DNA of 64,000 bases from the NCBI GenBank assembly GCA_028671895.1, contig CM053800.1, forward strand, positions 7,027,886 to 7,091,885. The letters are read 5' to 3'. Position 1 is the stretch's first letter. Every line of letters starts with the position of its first letter. Positions 45,301 to 57,510 of this stretch are shown in pieces. Origin of the DNA: Oenanthe sinensis (taxonomy: Eukaryota > Streptophyta > Magnoliopsida > Apiales > Apiaceae). Position numbers and translations under genes: made by a program. The notes under the pieces were generated by a model. That model ran no database searches, was not told the origin of the DNA, and saw nothing but the letters and a program-made list of their open reading frames with translations.

Positions 45301-47589
45301 GATTTTTCAAATGCTCTTCCTTTATATCAACTTGTAAAAGAGCTGAATCCTGATTCCAATTACAATTATTTTGGTATTAGGGCTATCACGGGGATACATC
45401 AAAGACTTTTCTGTGTGGCAATGTTGATGATGCAACAAAAAAACTTGTGAAGGTAACCTTTTGTTTGAATTTATACAATTAACACATTACTATTATTATT
45501 ATAAACATTATTTATATTCAAACCATTAATAATTACAAAATTATACTCGCGCACTTCTTTTAATTGGTAGAAATCTCGACAATTTTAAGTGTCCACCGAC
45601 GTATGTTTTAAGTTGAATTATTTTTTCTGTTCCTCGCATTCGATTGTTTATAAAACCTCACGTTCATACAGGTAACAGAAGAGTGCTTGCAAATAGGCAT
45701 TTCTGTCTGCAAAGATGGTGCTCCTTTCAGAGATATTGGGAATAGTATTAGGTAATGTTTATCGACTTCTGCACTTCCTTGGTGATGGAGTTGGTAAACT
45801 AATGTTGGTAGTCCTCTTGACAATCTTGATTGGTGTATCAGTGAACATGCTGAAAAGTTTGGCTATGGCGTGGTGGATCGTTTTGTTGGACATGGTGTAG
45901 GGACTGTGTTTCATTCTGAGCCATTAATATATCATGATCGTAAGTAGCTTCTTGTTATAGCTAATCATTTTTCTGAATGATATTATTTTTTAGGTCAGTA
46001 CATTATGAAAAGTGAGTCAGAGTCAAAACTCAAAACAACTGCACACTATCTGGCCTGGAGACGTTTTTAAGGATTTAATATATATATTTTTAAAACTTTT
46101 AATATAGATTTACATAACTGAATGGAGTAAAATGCAGCATAATCTATCTTCAAGAGTTGGTTCTTTGCGTGCATTTATGTTGTATTGTTCAATCAGGGAA
46201 AAATTACTTTACGAAATCTGACTAGGTCCTTTCCCATTTATTTGCAACACACGTCAATGGAATATATTGATGTTTCAGTGGACATTGTTTCCTTCTTGTG
46301 TCTGTTTTTAATTGTACTTGTATCTCTTTCATACAGGCAATAAAAAGCCCGGTAAAATGGTTGAAGGCCTGACTTTTACAATTGGTGAGTGCATTACCTT
46401 TATTTTCCTAAAGGTTTGAAAAGTGTTTGGGATTGGATCATGGATATTGGATACTTGGCAGTTGGCATGAATTGTGTTCAACTGTTTGTAATTTTGAAGC
46501 AGTTGCCTATTTTTAATGCATTAATTGGTGGTCAGGACTAACTGCAAATTTCATGATTACATTTATTGGAGAAGAAAAATAGCTGCAAATTTCATGATTA
46601 CATTTATTGGAGAAGAAAAATAGTGAGATAAACATATTTCATTCTCATTGCCCTTGAAAAAAGTCTTAGCTCAGTAGTACTTCATAATGAACGTTTTAAT
46701 TGTTCTGGTCTGGCAAATGATTGGCCAAACCAAATGTTCAGGATTAGTCTACAATATACTACAATCCTTAAATTTGGATGTTGAACCCGTTGTTGTAAGG
46801 TGCTTAGGGTGCAAGGTAAGGTTCGTGAATGCTAATATGTGTTCTGTAGATTAAGCTAGTATTATATGATGACTTTGATGTAGAGCGAAGAAAATTTAAT
46901 TTCTAGTTTCCTTGCATGGATGGAGTTGTAAACTGGCTGCTTCATGTAAACATAGCGAAACAATAACTAAAGGGATAGCCTTTAAGTCCACCCAATAATC
47001 AATAAATATGTAAAGTTTACTTGGGTTTTAATTATTAATATCATAGTGGATTAAATCACTCAGAATAAATTTGCATCTCATCTTTTAGTTTATGTAATAT
47101 AATCAATAACATTGTGTAGCGTGTTTAAAGCTGCACTTTATGAGTAAAAGCTTTATATTTCTTCTGTTGCAGCAGGTTTGTTGTCTTTGGTATATATGCA
47201 TGTTGACAAAAACACTGTCCCCTAGCATGTTTACCTTTTACTAAGGAGAGTCATTTGGTTACTCTGTAATTAATCTATATGATGAAATGCATTAACAGTT
47301 GAACATGCTAATCATACGCATATATAATTGCATAGGAAGCAGATGTTCTGTAATTAACCCAAAAGTTATTTCATTAATTACCGAAATATGAATGTGGAAT
47401 TATATATTAATAATTGATATACATTGTAACTATTATGCTGCAGAACCAATTCTTACGCTGGGAAGCATCGAGTGCATAACATGGGCAGATAATTGGACTA
47501 CTCTGACAGCTGATGGAAGCCCTGCAGCACAATTCGAGCACTCAATCTTGATTACCAAAAATGGTGCAGATATTTTGACACAAACTTGA
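42361..47589 (+). pseudogene. MAP1B: Chloroplast methionine aminopeptidase, MAP1B-type, copy 1 (one nonsense codon)
   Basis: Ten exons with GT-AG borders: 42361-42487, 42752-42833, 43799-44039, 44857-45018, 45102-45143, 45381-45452, 45672-45751, 45842-45939, 46337-46384, 47444-47589. The Ser/Thr-rich N-terminus suits a plastid transit peptide. Catalytic-domain landmarks are PSVTTNEIDEAVHQMIIEAG, MCHGIPD (substrate His), GDIINIDVTVYLNGYHGD (two metal-binding Asp), GHGVGTVFHSEP (metal His), FTIEPILT and AAQFEHSILI (metal Glu residues). The enzyme type removes N-terminal Met from new plastid proteins. All exons keep frame, but a TAA at 43950-43952 interrupts exon 3 where copy 2 has CAA. The stop lies before the catalytic domain; an ATG at 43980-43982 starts KMRAACKLAAQVL, so re-initiation could give an untargeted enzyme. 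It could also be a simple pseudogene or a sequencing error. Confidence 0.85.
46542..46623 (+). repeat. Tandem duplication, 2 x 41 bp, in MAP1B copy 1 intron 9
   Basis: CTGCAAATTTCATGATTACA and the following ATTTATTGGAGAAGAAAAAT occur twice in a row, essentially identical. Copy 2 has no equivalent that I can see. Confidence 0.9.
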
Positions 47590-48375
47590 ATTGAAAATTT
47601 TATTGTTCTTTTTCTTCTGTCGGAATGTGGTTACTTGCAAGTAGGCACTAATCGGCTTCATGTGTATATATCACCATGGATGAAGTGAATTCTCCAGAAG
47701 AAGCACCGGCTGCAAGAATTATTTGACATATCAAGGTGTTAAAGTTATTGACAGATAGATTAGATATTTAATGTCACACGGGATTAGAGACAATAATGTT
47801 GGGGGTAAACAGGAGGATCTCTTAAAGCAGAATAGATGTAGTAGAAATGTCCATTGATGACGGTGTGCACATTTTATCATCATACTTTCCTACTTATATC
47901 TATAGGCAGACCAATTCCAGTTTGATGTGTATAAGTATAACTATATATAGCACCTGAAGTGACGAGCCTTCGGAACAAAATGTACCAAATCAAATGTCAT
48001 TGTTATTGTGTAATTAGCTTCGAGTATACTTGCAAATTTTATTGATGGAAGCTAATTATGTACTTTTTGATTGTCCTGTGATTTGGAGGCAAGATTACAT
48101 CTGAATTTTAATTGCAAAATACCTCAACTATGTCCATGATAAGACTAATCTGAATGAGAAAAAGTTCAAACAAATAACATATTTTCTTTAAGTTTAAATA
48201 CGCATAGTGCACTTTTGAAAAAAGGAATGTTAGGCATTGCACATGAGATCATGTTGCAATGTGTATCGGGGGAAAACAAAATTGGTATTGCATGTCACGA
48301 TCTGGCGCATGTGTAGCACAAGTATGGGCCCATGTCAATTAGTCTGATTATCCAGTTCACTTGGCTGAAGAGGAA
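47590..48375. other. Region between the MAP1B copies
   Basis: The first part should be the copy 1 3' UTR. The last part is the copy 2 promoter, with TGGGCC at 48325. I see no ORF of a known family. Confidence 0.5.
48325..48330 (+). promoter_or_regulatory. TGGGCC (site II-like) element upstream of MAP1B copy 2
   Basis: CACAAGTATGGGCCCATGTC shares ACAAGTATGGGCC with the copy 1 promoter. It lies 51 bases before the copy 2 ATG, so part of the promoter was duplicated with the gene. Confidence 0.5.
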
Positions 48376-51300
48376 ATGGCTACTACAGTTAGTTCCTCTA
48401 CACTGCTCTCTCACCCAACTCTGCAACCATCAACCTTTGTCAAAGGGGAAGCTTCTGCATCATCCTCTGCTACTCTCTTTTCTGGTATGTATCATTTTAT
48501 CTCCTCAGCTCTCTTACAAGATTCTTATGTTTATATATTATATACGGGCATGGATTAAAATTATGCAACACAAAACTTTGTTGTTTCAACAGATACTTTC
48601 ATTTTTTGATAATAGTTTCCCTGATATAGGAAGCTATATTTACTCTCGGGAAAAAACTCTAAGAAAATTCTGGGCTTGGGGGAAGCTATCAGAACCACAG
48701 GGTAATAATGGAAAGCATTGCTGGTCCAGGGGTTCAAAAATTGCAAACATTGTGATTGGTAGTATATTACGCACTGTTTACACTATTGGTACACTTTTGT
48801 TGATTGAAATAAATGAATTTATATGGCTCTGTATTAGAATTTTGAAGATAGATAAAATCAGACAGTGTACAGGTAAGTCCGGAGCAACAAATTACTAAGA
48901 TATATGCAAGAAACTACTGTGCGTGTGAGTGTGAATACATTGACAGGCTGCACATTTGGATTGTTCTGTATCAATATATGGGTTGAATTAGTACATTGCT
49001 TGTTCTATGTATGGGATGTATCTCATATTCCTTCTAATATGGGTTGAAGTAGTACATTGTTTGTTTTTGTGTAAATGTTTTACAGTAGGTGCTAAAATTT
49101 TCATAAACTCTAAATTCCAAACACAAAGGTCAAAAGTTAATTTGTTCTTTAGGTTTATCAGTTATACATCACCTCCAGTGATGTCAAAGTTTGTAGTATC
49201 AAAATTTGAAATTATTTCAGTGCTGGATGTTTATTTGTAACGTTTAGATGCTAGATGTTCAGAGAAGATAAGCACATATGTCAAAATGCGAAAGTTCATA
49301 TGTTCATCAAGATCAGTTAATTAGTGGTGTTTTATAAAGGACAGATAAATGATGTGCGTGTCTTTTGCAACTCGGTTAACTTTATTTGCCTTTTGCTCTA
49401 TGAAAGATGGATTTTTTAACTGGCCCGATTGGTTAATGTTTATGCATATAGAGCAGCAGTAGCTTCAAGACACAAAACCTCTTTAAAGTGCGGAGAGGTG
49501 TCGGACGTCTTCCAGTCCCTGATCACATACAAAAGCCTCATTATATAAGTTCAACTTTGTTGCCAGAAATTTCAAGCGAATATCAAATTCACAATGCCGA
49601 AGGTATTGCCCACATGAGGGCTGCATGTAAGCTCGCTGCTCAGGTCCTAGACTATGTAGGAACACTGGTTAGGGTGAGTTCTATAAAGTTCTAGATTGTA
49701 CAAACGGAGATAGATGTGTATATATCATTAGTAAATATTTTAGATTCTTATTTTTAAATACTATTGATTCAGAAAGTTTGTCTAATTACTTCAAAATTTA
49801 TTGAATTAGACTTAATCCCAGAGTGAAGAGTCTATGAGCGCAAAATGTGATTCATAATTTAGGATGGTGTATATATAGCATATGCTAATATACTTGTCAG
49901 AGTCAGTGTAATATAGGTGATCAAATATCACAAATTAACAAGTCAACTTTAGGAGGTAAAGAATTAATGATTTAATTCCATATAAGTAGGGACATTCAGT
50001 GTAGCTCGTACAAAAATTACAAGCAAATTTATTAGCCAAAGTTGACTTCCGTGGAAGTTCTGAATCTCTTCAGGTTGTGTAGATAAACATGTATGAGTGA
50101 ATAGGTACTTGCAGGTTTCTGGGGCTGTTGAGCTGTTTTGTGTGAATAATTACTTGGCTTTCGCTTGTTTTCTTTAAATATATCATTTCTGAAATATATA
50201 GCAAGTGCAAATAGTTTATGCAACCCTCCTCAGTGTGATATTTGATGCAAACTTCACATATGGGTATTCCATATGTCCTTCTGCAAGTTTATATATATAT
50301 GAAAAAACCCTGCTAATGCATCAATCTCATAGTTATGGGAACTCTTGGTAGATGTGATATGGACTCTTTAATTTCTTTATCAGCCATCAGTGACCACAAA
50401 TGAAATTGATGAAGCAGTGCACCAAATGATTATAGAAGCTGTTGCTTATCCTTCACCACTCGGTTATGGGCAATTTCTAAAGAGTGTATGCACTTCAGTG
50501 AATGAGTGCATGTATCATGGAATACCTGACTTTCGGCCATTACAGGTTTTGTCTTAGCTGTGACCATCTACTCATTCTCAAAGTATTCAGTGTTCATTTA
50601 AATGATCATCTATTTGCAGGACGGAGACATCATAAACATTGACGTTGCAGTGTACTTGAATGCAAATTTTCATGACTTACAATATTTACCCTCTCTCATT
50701 CTAGAATTAAAGTTCATAATATTTAAGAAGCTGCGGCCATGTTTTATTTTCCAAGTATAAAGTCTTCAAGAAGGTCAGATTGTAAGCTTTTTCATTTTTC
50801 CAACATATGGCTTTTAAATATTCTAACGATGCTTTCCTTATATTTAATTTGTATATTCAAGTGACAATTTCTTGTTTAAGTTATAGTATTTTTGGTATTA
50901 GGGTTATCATGGGGATACATCGAAGACTTTTCTATGTGGCAATGTTGATGAGGCAACAAAAAAGCTTGTGAAGGTGTAACCTTTTTATTTATACTCGTAA
51001 CTATTAACAAAACACTGCTAGTATCAAAACCTTCAGCACTGATCATAATGATTAGTCTATGTACTCACAATACACATGCAATCTAGAAAAATAGTTTTTT
51101 TTCCTGTTATTTGCTTTTGTAATTTGGCAGAAGTCACAATGATGACTACTATAGTCACTGCTATGTCTATTTATTCGCAAGTTTCCATGAACTCTAAGTT
51201 TTAAAGTACTTTCCTGGCCTCTGTGGATGCAGGTGACAGAAGAGTGCTTGCAACTAGGAATCTCTGTTTGCAAAGATGGTGCTCCTTTTAAGAAAATTGG

Positions 51301-52934
51301 AGATACAATTTGGTATTATGGTTCCTATTCATTTGATCAGAGATGGAGTTGCTAGCTAGACTAGTTTTATTCTTGACAGTCATATGGTTGATGTATCAGT
51401 GAACATGCTGCGAAGTTTGGTTATGGTGTGGATCGCTTTGTTGGACATGGAGTGGGGACTGTACTCCATTCTCAACCATTAATATTTCATGATTGTAAGT
51501 AGCTTCTTTATTTAACATTTCACTACTATGAATTTGGCATATGATATAATACTTAAGGTTACAAGATAAAGGACCGTTGAGCCATATTATCAATGTTAAT
51601 GTTTATATGCATTAATATTGGATATCAAACAATTAATCCACAATTTCCTTTTCAAAAAATCTTAGTAAGAAAAGGTTGGTTTTTAGGCAAGGTGTGACTG
51701 TGCGAGTGTGCAAGGTGCGACTGTGCAAAACACATCAAATGCATCTATAGCTGTGATAACATATACATTGATATCTTCTTGTCAGTGTCTCTCTTTTTTT
51801 TCCTTGTATATTTGAGCATTTTTCTTGCAGGCAGTGACAAGCTTAGTACAATGGTTAAAGGTCAAACTTTTACACTTGGTGAGTGCATTATTTTTGCTTC
51901 AAAAGTTGATAATTATCTTGATGATGGATACTTGGCATAAAATGTGTGCGATTGTAAAGACATTATGAAGAACCTTATCACTTGGCACACTGAAAGTAGG
52001 CGACTGGCTGAATTCTTATTTATACTTAAATGAGCAATATTGGCAAATTTTAGTCATTTGTATTCAGACAATATTTCCTGAGCATAATCATGTCAGTAAA
52101 ATCTCATATCCGCTTGCTGCTTTTGTTGACGATGCAGAGACCAGAGGCTGCTCATACCAAAAACAGTGTTGTGTGCTTCCGCAGATTTTAGTTAGAATTT
52201 AATATGACTAATATGAAAAGGAAAGAAAAACTATTGTTCAGTTGCATTGCATAGGTAGTATAATGCTGTATTAGCTAGCTCTTAATTAGTTTGTCTTCTA
52301 TGTATAAGCCGCGACCCTTCACCCTATGTGTAGAGAACATAGACCAACAAATTCCTCTGCAGATGCGCTCAAGAATATATGGTTTTACTTGTTTCTAAAT
52401 ATTAGTGGAACAAATTGGCACTCAAGAAACCTCTGTTTCATATGTTCTGTGTGTAGCATATAATCAACAACATTGAGTACCATGTTCGTAGTTTGTAATT
52501 TGCAAGAAACGCTTAATTACACTTTTGATGAAACATGTGTCATTTGTGGGATGCATTTTTACTAGTTTTACATAAAGGTTGCTAACACCTAAAACATGTC
52601 TGCATTTTCCTCTGTACAAAAGTTTAACAAGTCTGTTGGTTTATTTTAGATATGATAAATAGCAACAATAGTTCAAGATTGTAACCTATCATAAATTTAA
52701 GAATGTGTGATAGCATAGAAGGAAATGACACGTAATCAATATTTGTATATTTATGACTTATCCGCATGTTCTCGTGAATATGCTGCAGAACCTATTCTTA
52801 CAGTAGGAATCACCGAGTTCATAACATGGGAAGATAATTGGACAATTCTGACCGCCGATGGCAGCCCTTCTGCACAGTTTGAACACACAATTTTGATTAC
52901 CAGTACTGGTGAAGATATATTAACACAAAGTTGA
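48376..52934 (+). pseudogene. MAP1B: Chloroplast methionine aminopeptidase, MAP1B-type, copy 2 (decaying tandem duplicate)
   Basis: Exons homologous to copy 1: 48376-48484, about 48630-48701, about 49450-49679, 50384-50545, 50620-50661, 50902-50973, 51233-51312, 51400-51494, 51831-51878, 52789-52934. The catalytic motifs persist: GDIINIDVAVYLN, GYHGDTSK, MYHGIPD, GHGVGTVLHSQP and AQFEHTILI. Several lesions are visible. Exon 2 is about 10 bases shorter than in copy 1, and exon 3 lacks one base relative to it, so exons 1-3 do not join in frame by any splice I tried. The exon 5 donor is GCAAAT where copy 1 has GTAAGT. Conserved positions have changed (EAGAYP to EAVAYP, FPKS to FLKS, HSEP to HSQP). 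Exon 8 has one in-frame codon deletion, and exons 4-10 remain open. This suggests a copy under selection until recently and now decaying, or one using an unseen splice form. Confidence 0.8.
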
Positions 52935-53018
52935 TGGCAGGCTGGCAGCCCTTCTGCACAGTTTGAGCACACAATTTTGGTTACTAATACTGGTGCAGAT
53001 ATATTAACACAAAGTTGA
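52860..53018 (+). repeat. 84-bp-period tandem duplication of the MAP1B copy 2 terminal exon
   Basis: The last 75 bases of the coding sequence (52860-52934, starting GGCAGCCCTTCTGCACAGTT and ending with TGA) recur at 52944-53018 with about five differences and the same ending ACACAAAGTTGA. The second unit lies after the stop and is not translated. Confidence 0.9.
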
Positions 53019-54344
53019 TTCCGTGTTATAAACCTTGTTCTAGTGGATTGTAGTCATCTGCAACAAGGGTACATATTGGTTTCTTGTGCCTATTGTAGAC
53101 CTAGATAACAAATTTTTCAGAGGCAATCTGCATTATTTTTATTGAAGAGTTGTTTGGCATTCGACGTGTAAAATGAACTTATTGCACTTTGTTTCACAAG
53201 TATTTCATATGCCTTTGTTTTCTTGCGGTGAGAAGCAACACTTGAATTTTGGTTATTTGTTTCAAAGGCCGCTTTTTTCTTGAATAATTAGGTTTATAAT
53301 TTTAATATTTATTTTAATAAATTTATGAGCAGAATGGATTGAGAGGACAGAAAATAAATCTTTATACTTGGGCCTTTCACCAGGTCGAGGGTGATTATTA
53401 TACTTTAATAAACAAAATTACTTGGACTGAAGGGACTTTAATTATACATGATTGCAAATACATATGAACTTGGCATGATTCCTCCCATCAAATACTCGGT
53501 TTTAATTTAAAGTGGGTAAAAATCAGTTAATAATAAAAAAATGAAAATTATATGGATCTAAATTCTGAAAATTAAATATTTATTTAAGTTAATTAATCTT
53601 AAGTTATTAATTCAGTAACTTTCCCGAGCCTCTTCATCCTTCAAGCTTTGAATGGACCGGGTAGGAAGTTGTTCTTACTTTCGAACGGTAAATTTTATAT
53701 TATTTAAGTATTTACTATTTTCATAAAATATTTATTCTTAAAAATATTTTGAATGTGTATGTTTATATTAACTGAGTTGTTATTAAACTTTATTTCTGTA
53801 GAATGAAGATTATATGGTCGGAATACTGACAACTTTGTCGTGAACCATTTAAATATTAAATATGTACTAATAATATATTTTTCTTTTTTGTAATTTTTTA
53901 TAATGTACTGAATTAAGTTATCATATATTAATACTTAATTCGATTAATCATTTCCATTAATCAATTAGTAGTATTGGAGGTTTTCACTGATTAATACCGA
54001 ATCACAGTTTAAGAATATTAATTTTAAAGCAATAATGGTTTGATTTAAAAAAAGTTAAAAATAATTATTTTAATTGCATGGTCAAAACTTTCAGAAATTA
54101 ATATGTGTAAACAAATCAAATAATTAAATATTTTATTCTTAAAATTACAATATAATTAATGAACAGGAAATATAAAAATCATCGGACTTACATATAACGT
54201 ACTATTAGAATTTCCACTTCCATTTTTTAAGAATAATTTTGTTTGAACTCGGGAATGAGGGCGCTGCACCTTGTGCCAGTAAACATTTAGATTGTGTTGT
54301 ATTTGGTTGGGATGAATGAATATGAAAGAAATGGAATGAGATTC
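53019..54344. other. Intergenic region right of MAP1B copy 2
   Basis: This is AT-rich, with no recognisable gene or element. It presumably includes the copy 2 3' UTR in its first hundred bases or so. Confidence 0.4.
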
Positions 54345-54609
54345 TGATAGGACTCTGTCCTACAATGGTGAATATATCGATTCTTAGCTCAAATTGGTAG
54401 AGGGAATTACTCTCAATATTAGGTTTATTGATTTTATAATAAATTCTCAAATAATAGAGTTCCTTATATAGGAACATATTATATTAATTGATAGAAGTTT
54501 CCATCTAATTGGAACTTAAAATTGGCAACTTCTAATTAAGCAAAACACACAATTATAGTAAACTTCTAATCTATAGATATACGATAATAGATAAAAATAG
54601 ATCTTAACA
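54345..54609 (-). repeat. Probable 3' LTR of the minus-strand gypsy element
   Basis: On the minus strand it would start TGTTAAGATC right after the PPT and end near CCTATCA at 54345. The right edge (54609) is well supported by the PPT. The left edge is a guess, because no second LTR is in the window. Confidence 0.4.
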
Positions 54610-54640
54610 TCTAGCGCCCCTTGAAATGCAGCTTGTCCTC
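54610..54640 (-). other. Polypurine tract region of the minus-strand gypsy element
   Basis: On the minus strand GAGGACAAGCTGCATTTCAA and then GGGGCGCTAGA overlap the pol stop codon. This is the usual sequence before the 3' LTR of plant chromoviruses. Confidence 0.65.
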
Positions 54641-55310
54641 AAGCGACGAAATCTGGAAAACGAGGGCTAAAAGTGTTAGCATCCTCCCAGGTTGCCTCTT
54701 CCACATGATGATCTTTGCATTTAATAAGCCAACGAGTTACAGCTTGATTGCGTTGTTTAAATAAATCACGATCTAATAGCTTCTCAGGCAGCAATTCATC
54801 AACTTGTGCAAAATCTGGTAAGCGAGAATCAGGTATGATTCTTGTGCCCAAGTGTTTCTTTAAAAGCGAAACATGAAACACTGGATGAATGCGACAACCA
54901 GGTGGTAACTCCACTTTATAAGCAACTGACCCAACCTTCTCAAGAACACGGAAAGGCCCATGGATGCGAGGAGAAAGTTTAGAATACCCTTGGGATGCAA
55001 CAGTGGCTTGTCGGTAAGGTTGTAACCGAAAAAAGACTAAATCATCGACCTTAAAACTGCGTTCAGTACGTTTAATATCAGCATAATGCTTCATTCATGA
55101 TTGTGCATCCGTGAGGTTAGATTTAAGAACTTTCAAAATACCATTCCTATCGCGTAAGGCCAAATCCACTGCATGTACACTAGTGGAGCCCGGAACATAA
55201 GCCACTACCGAAGGGGGAGGTCGACTATATAAAGCCTGAAAATGAGTCATTTTTATTGAAGAGTGGCAAGTGGTATTATACCACCATTCAGCCCATGGCA
55301 ACCAAGTTGT
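54639..55310 (-). pseudogene. Integrase C-terminus and chromodomain of the gypsy element
   Basis: Two pieces in one frame are separated by a TGA at 55095-55097. The first (from 55301) has PWAEWWYNTTCHSSI, typical of integrase C-termini. The second (from 55094) has MKHYADIKRTERSF, a GPF-type motif (HGPFRVLEKVGSVAYKVELP), HPVFHVSLLK and a chromodomain-like end (RDLFKQRNQAVTRWLIKCKD, EEATWEDANTF). A chromodomain marks chromoviruses, which use it to target chromatin. Confidence 0.85.
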
Positions 55311-55916
55311 TCAAGTGTGAGGTTGATAATTAGCATAACAACGTAAATAACACTCCAAAGTGCGTTTAATAACTTCTGTTTGACCATCAGATTGTGGATG
55401 GTACGTAGAGCTACGACATAATTGAGTGCCCAGAAGTTGAAAAAATACTTCCCAGAAAGTACTAAGAAAAATGCGATCCTTGTCACTAACAATGGAACGA
55501 GGCATACCATGAAGCTTCATGATATCTTGGACAAAAACATTAACCACAAAAGTAGCAGTGTATGGATGACTTAGAGCGCTAAAATGGGAATACTTGGACA
55601 AACGATCTACAACCACCATAATAACAGATTTTCCCTTGGATGACGGTAACCCATCGATAAAATCCATTGATATGTCAAGCCAAACATCGTCTGGAATTGG
55701 CAATGGATGAAGCAATCCAGGGGAAACATATTCAGCCTTATTACGTTGACAAACATCGCAATGGCTTATGAACTCTTTTATAGTGCCTTTCATTCCTGGC
55801 CAGTAAAAATTATGTTGAAGACACTTATAAGTGCGTAAAAAACTAGAATGTCCGCCAGTAGGAGAAGAATGAAATTCATTTAATAACTCAGAGCACCAAG
55901 GCGAAGAAGGAACCAC
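55311..55916 (-). pseudogene. Integrase core of the gypsy element
   Basis: Contains HSSFLRTYKCLQHNFYWPGM and CDVCQRNKAEY (zinc-binding HHCC), the DDE core in WLDISMDFIDGLP, SIVSDKDRIF and YHPQSDGQTEV. It is in the same frame as the downstream piece but bounded by a TGA at 55311-55313, where the family normally has Trp. Confidence 0.88.
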
Positions 55917-55943
55917 TACAATTCGACCTTTATAATGCAGAAC

Positions 55944-56762
55944 TCATTGGTCATAAGAATAGTGCTTTTTAGATTGTGCATTTTGCTGAAGAGCTGCAAT
56001 TATAGAATGCATGTCAGAATCCTCATGACATTCATGAGAAATCTCATTAATACCATCAAAAGTCGGAGAAGAAATAACATTTAAAGAAGATGAGTCATCA
56101 TGAACCCGAGACAGAGCATTAACAGCTCGATTAGATGAACCAGAACGATATATTATCTTGTAATCATATCCCAACAACTTAGATAACCACTTCTGTTGAT
56201 CAAAAGAAGAAAGACGTTGTTCCAAAAAATATTTGAGACTTCTATGATCTGTATATATCCCGAAATGTTGACCTAAAACATAATGTCTCCATTTTTGAAC
56301 AGCAGAAACAATTGCTAACATCTCTTTGTCATAGATGCAGAGGTTCAAATTTTTGTCAGAAAGAGATTTACTAAAGTAGGCAAGTGGACGCCCGTTTTGC
56401 ATAAGAACAATACCACTACCCAACCCTGAAGCATCACTCTCAATGCAGAAAGTAGCTGTAAAATCTGGAAGGGCTAACACTGGAGTAGTAGTAAGGGCGG
56501 ACTTGAGGTGAGAAAAGGCCTTAGTAGCTTCATCAGTCCAATTAAAAGAGTTTTTCTTCAACAACTGAGTCAGCGTAGCACTGATTGTGCCATAGTCTTT
56601 CACAAACTTTCGATAATAACCCGTTAATCCTAAAAATCCGCGAAGTTCTTTCAAAGAAGATGGGTATGGCCAGTTGACCACACTCTGAACTTTGTCAGTA
56701 TCCACCTCAACCCCATGAGCAGTTGACAACATGACCCAAATAACTAACGGAAGACTGAGCAA
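55944..56762 (-). pseudogene. RT C-terminus and RNase H of the gypsy element
   Basis: Landmarks are LRGFLGLTGYYRKFVKDYG, CIESDASGLGSGIVLMQ, GRPLAYFSKSL, IYTDHRSLKYFLEQRL and NRAVNALSR. It is frameshifted relative to the upstream RT piece near 56710-56760 and ends at TGA 55944-55946. Confidence 0.88.
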
Positions 56763-57200
56763 AGGAACATTTAGATTGTTTCACATAGAGTGAATTAGCC
56801 CTCAAAATTGAAAAAACAATCCTGAGTTGTTCAAGATGATCTTTTAATGACTTGCTATAAATCAAAATATCATCAAAAAAGACTAATACAAATTTACGAA
56901 GATAGTCACGAAACAAATCATGCATCAAACTCCGAAAAGTGGTTGGAGCATTGGACATGCCAAATGGAATAAGTAAAAATTCATAATGGTCGTCATGTGT
57001 TCGGAAGGCTGTTTTTGAAATATCTGATTCATGAACTCCAATTTGGTGATAACCCGAACGAAGGTCAAGTTTGGTAAATATCGATGCATTATGAAATTCG
57101 TCTAGCAAATCATCAACAACCGGAATAGGAAATCGATCTTTGATAGTGATTTTATTAAGAGCACGATAATCCACACACATACGCTATGATCCATCTTTCT
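56707..57200 (-). pseudogene. Reverse transcriptase core of the gypsy element
   Basis: Contains MCVDYRALNKITIKDRFPIP, FTKLDLRSGYHQI, FLLIPFGMSNAPTTF and the active site LVFFDDILIYSKS with both Asp residues. A TAG at about 57187-57189 replaces a position usually Trp or similar just before MCVDY. Confidence 0.88.
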
Positions 57201-57510
57201 TTCAAACCAATATCACTGGTGAAGAGTAAGGACTTGAACTTGGACGGATAATGCCTATCGACTTCAACTCACTAACAATCTTATCAATTTCAGCCTTTTG
57301 AAAGTGAGCATAACAATAAGGTCATACGTTGACCGGAGAAGCATTTGGCTCAAGAGTAATACGATGATCATGTTCTCGTATAGGAGGAAGAGTCTTAGGT
57401 ATAGAGAACACATCTACAAATTCAGATAGAAGGTTGACAACATCAACCGGAACCGGAGAAGACACTTGTTCATCATCCATTGTCAGACGCAGAAGAATAC
57501 CACACCGCTC

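Noticed and set aside
48332..48898. A 188-residue ORF overlapping MAP1B copy 2 exons 1-2
   Set aside because: It is in a different frame from exon 1, runs through the intron, and resembles no family; it is a chance open frame.
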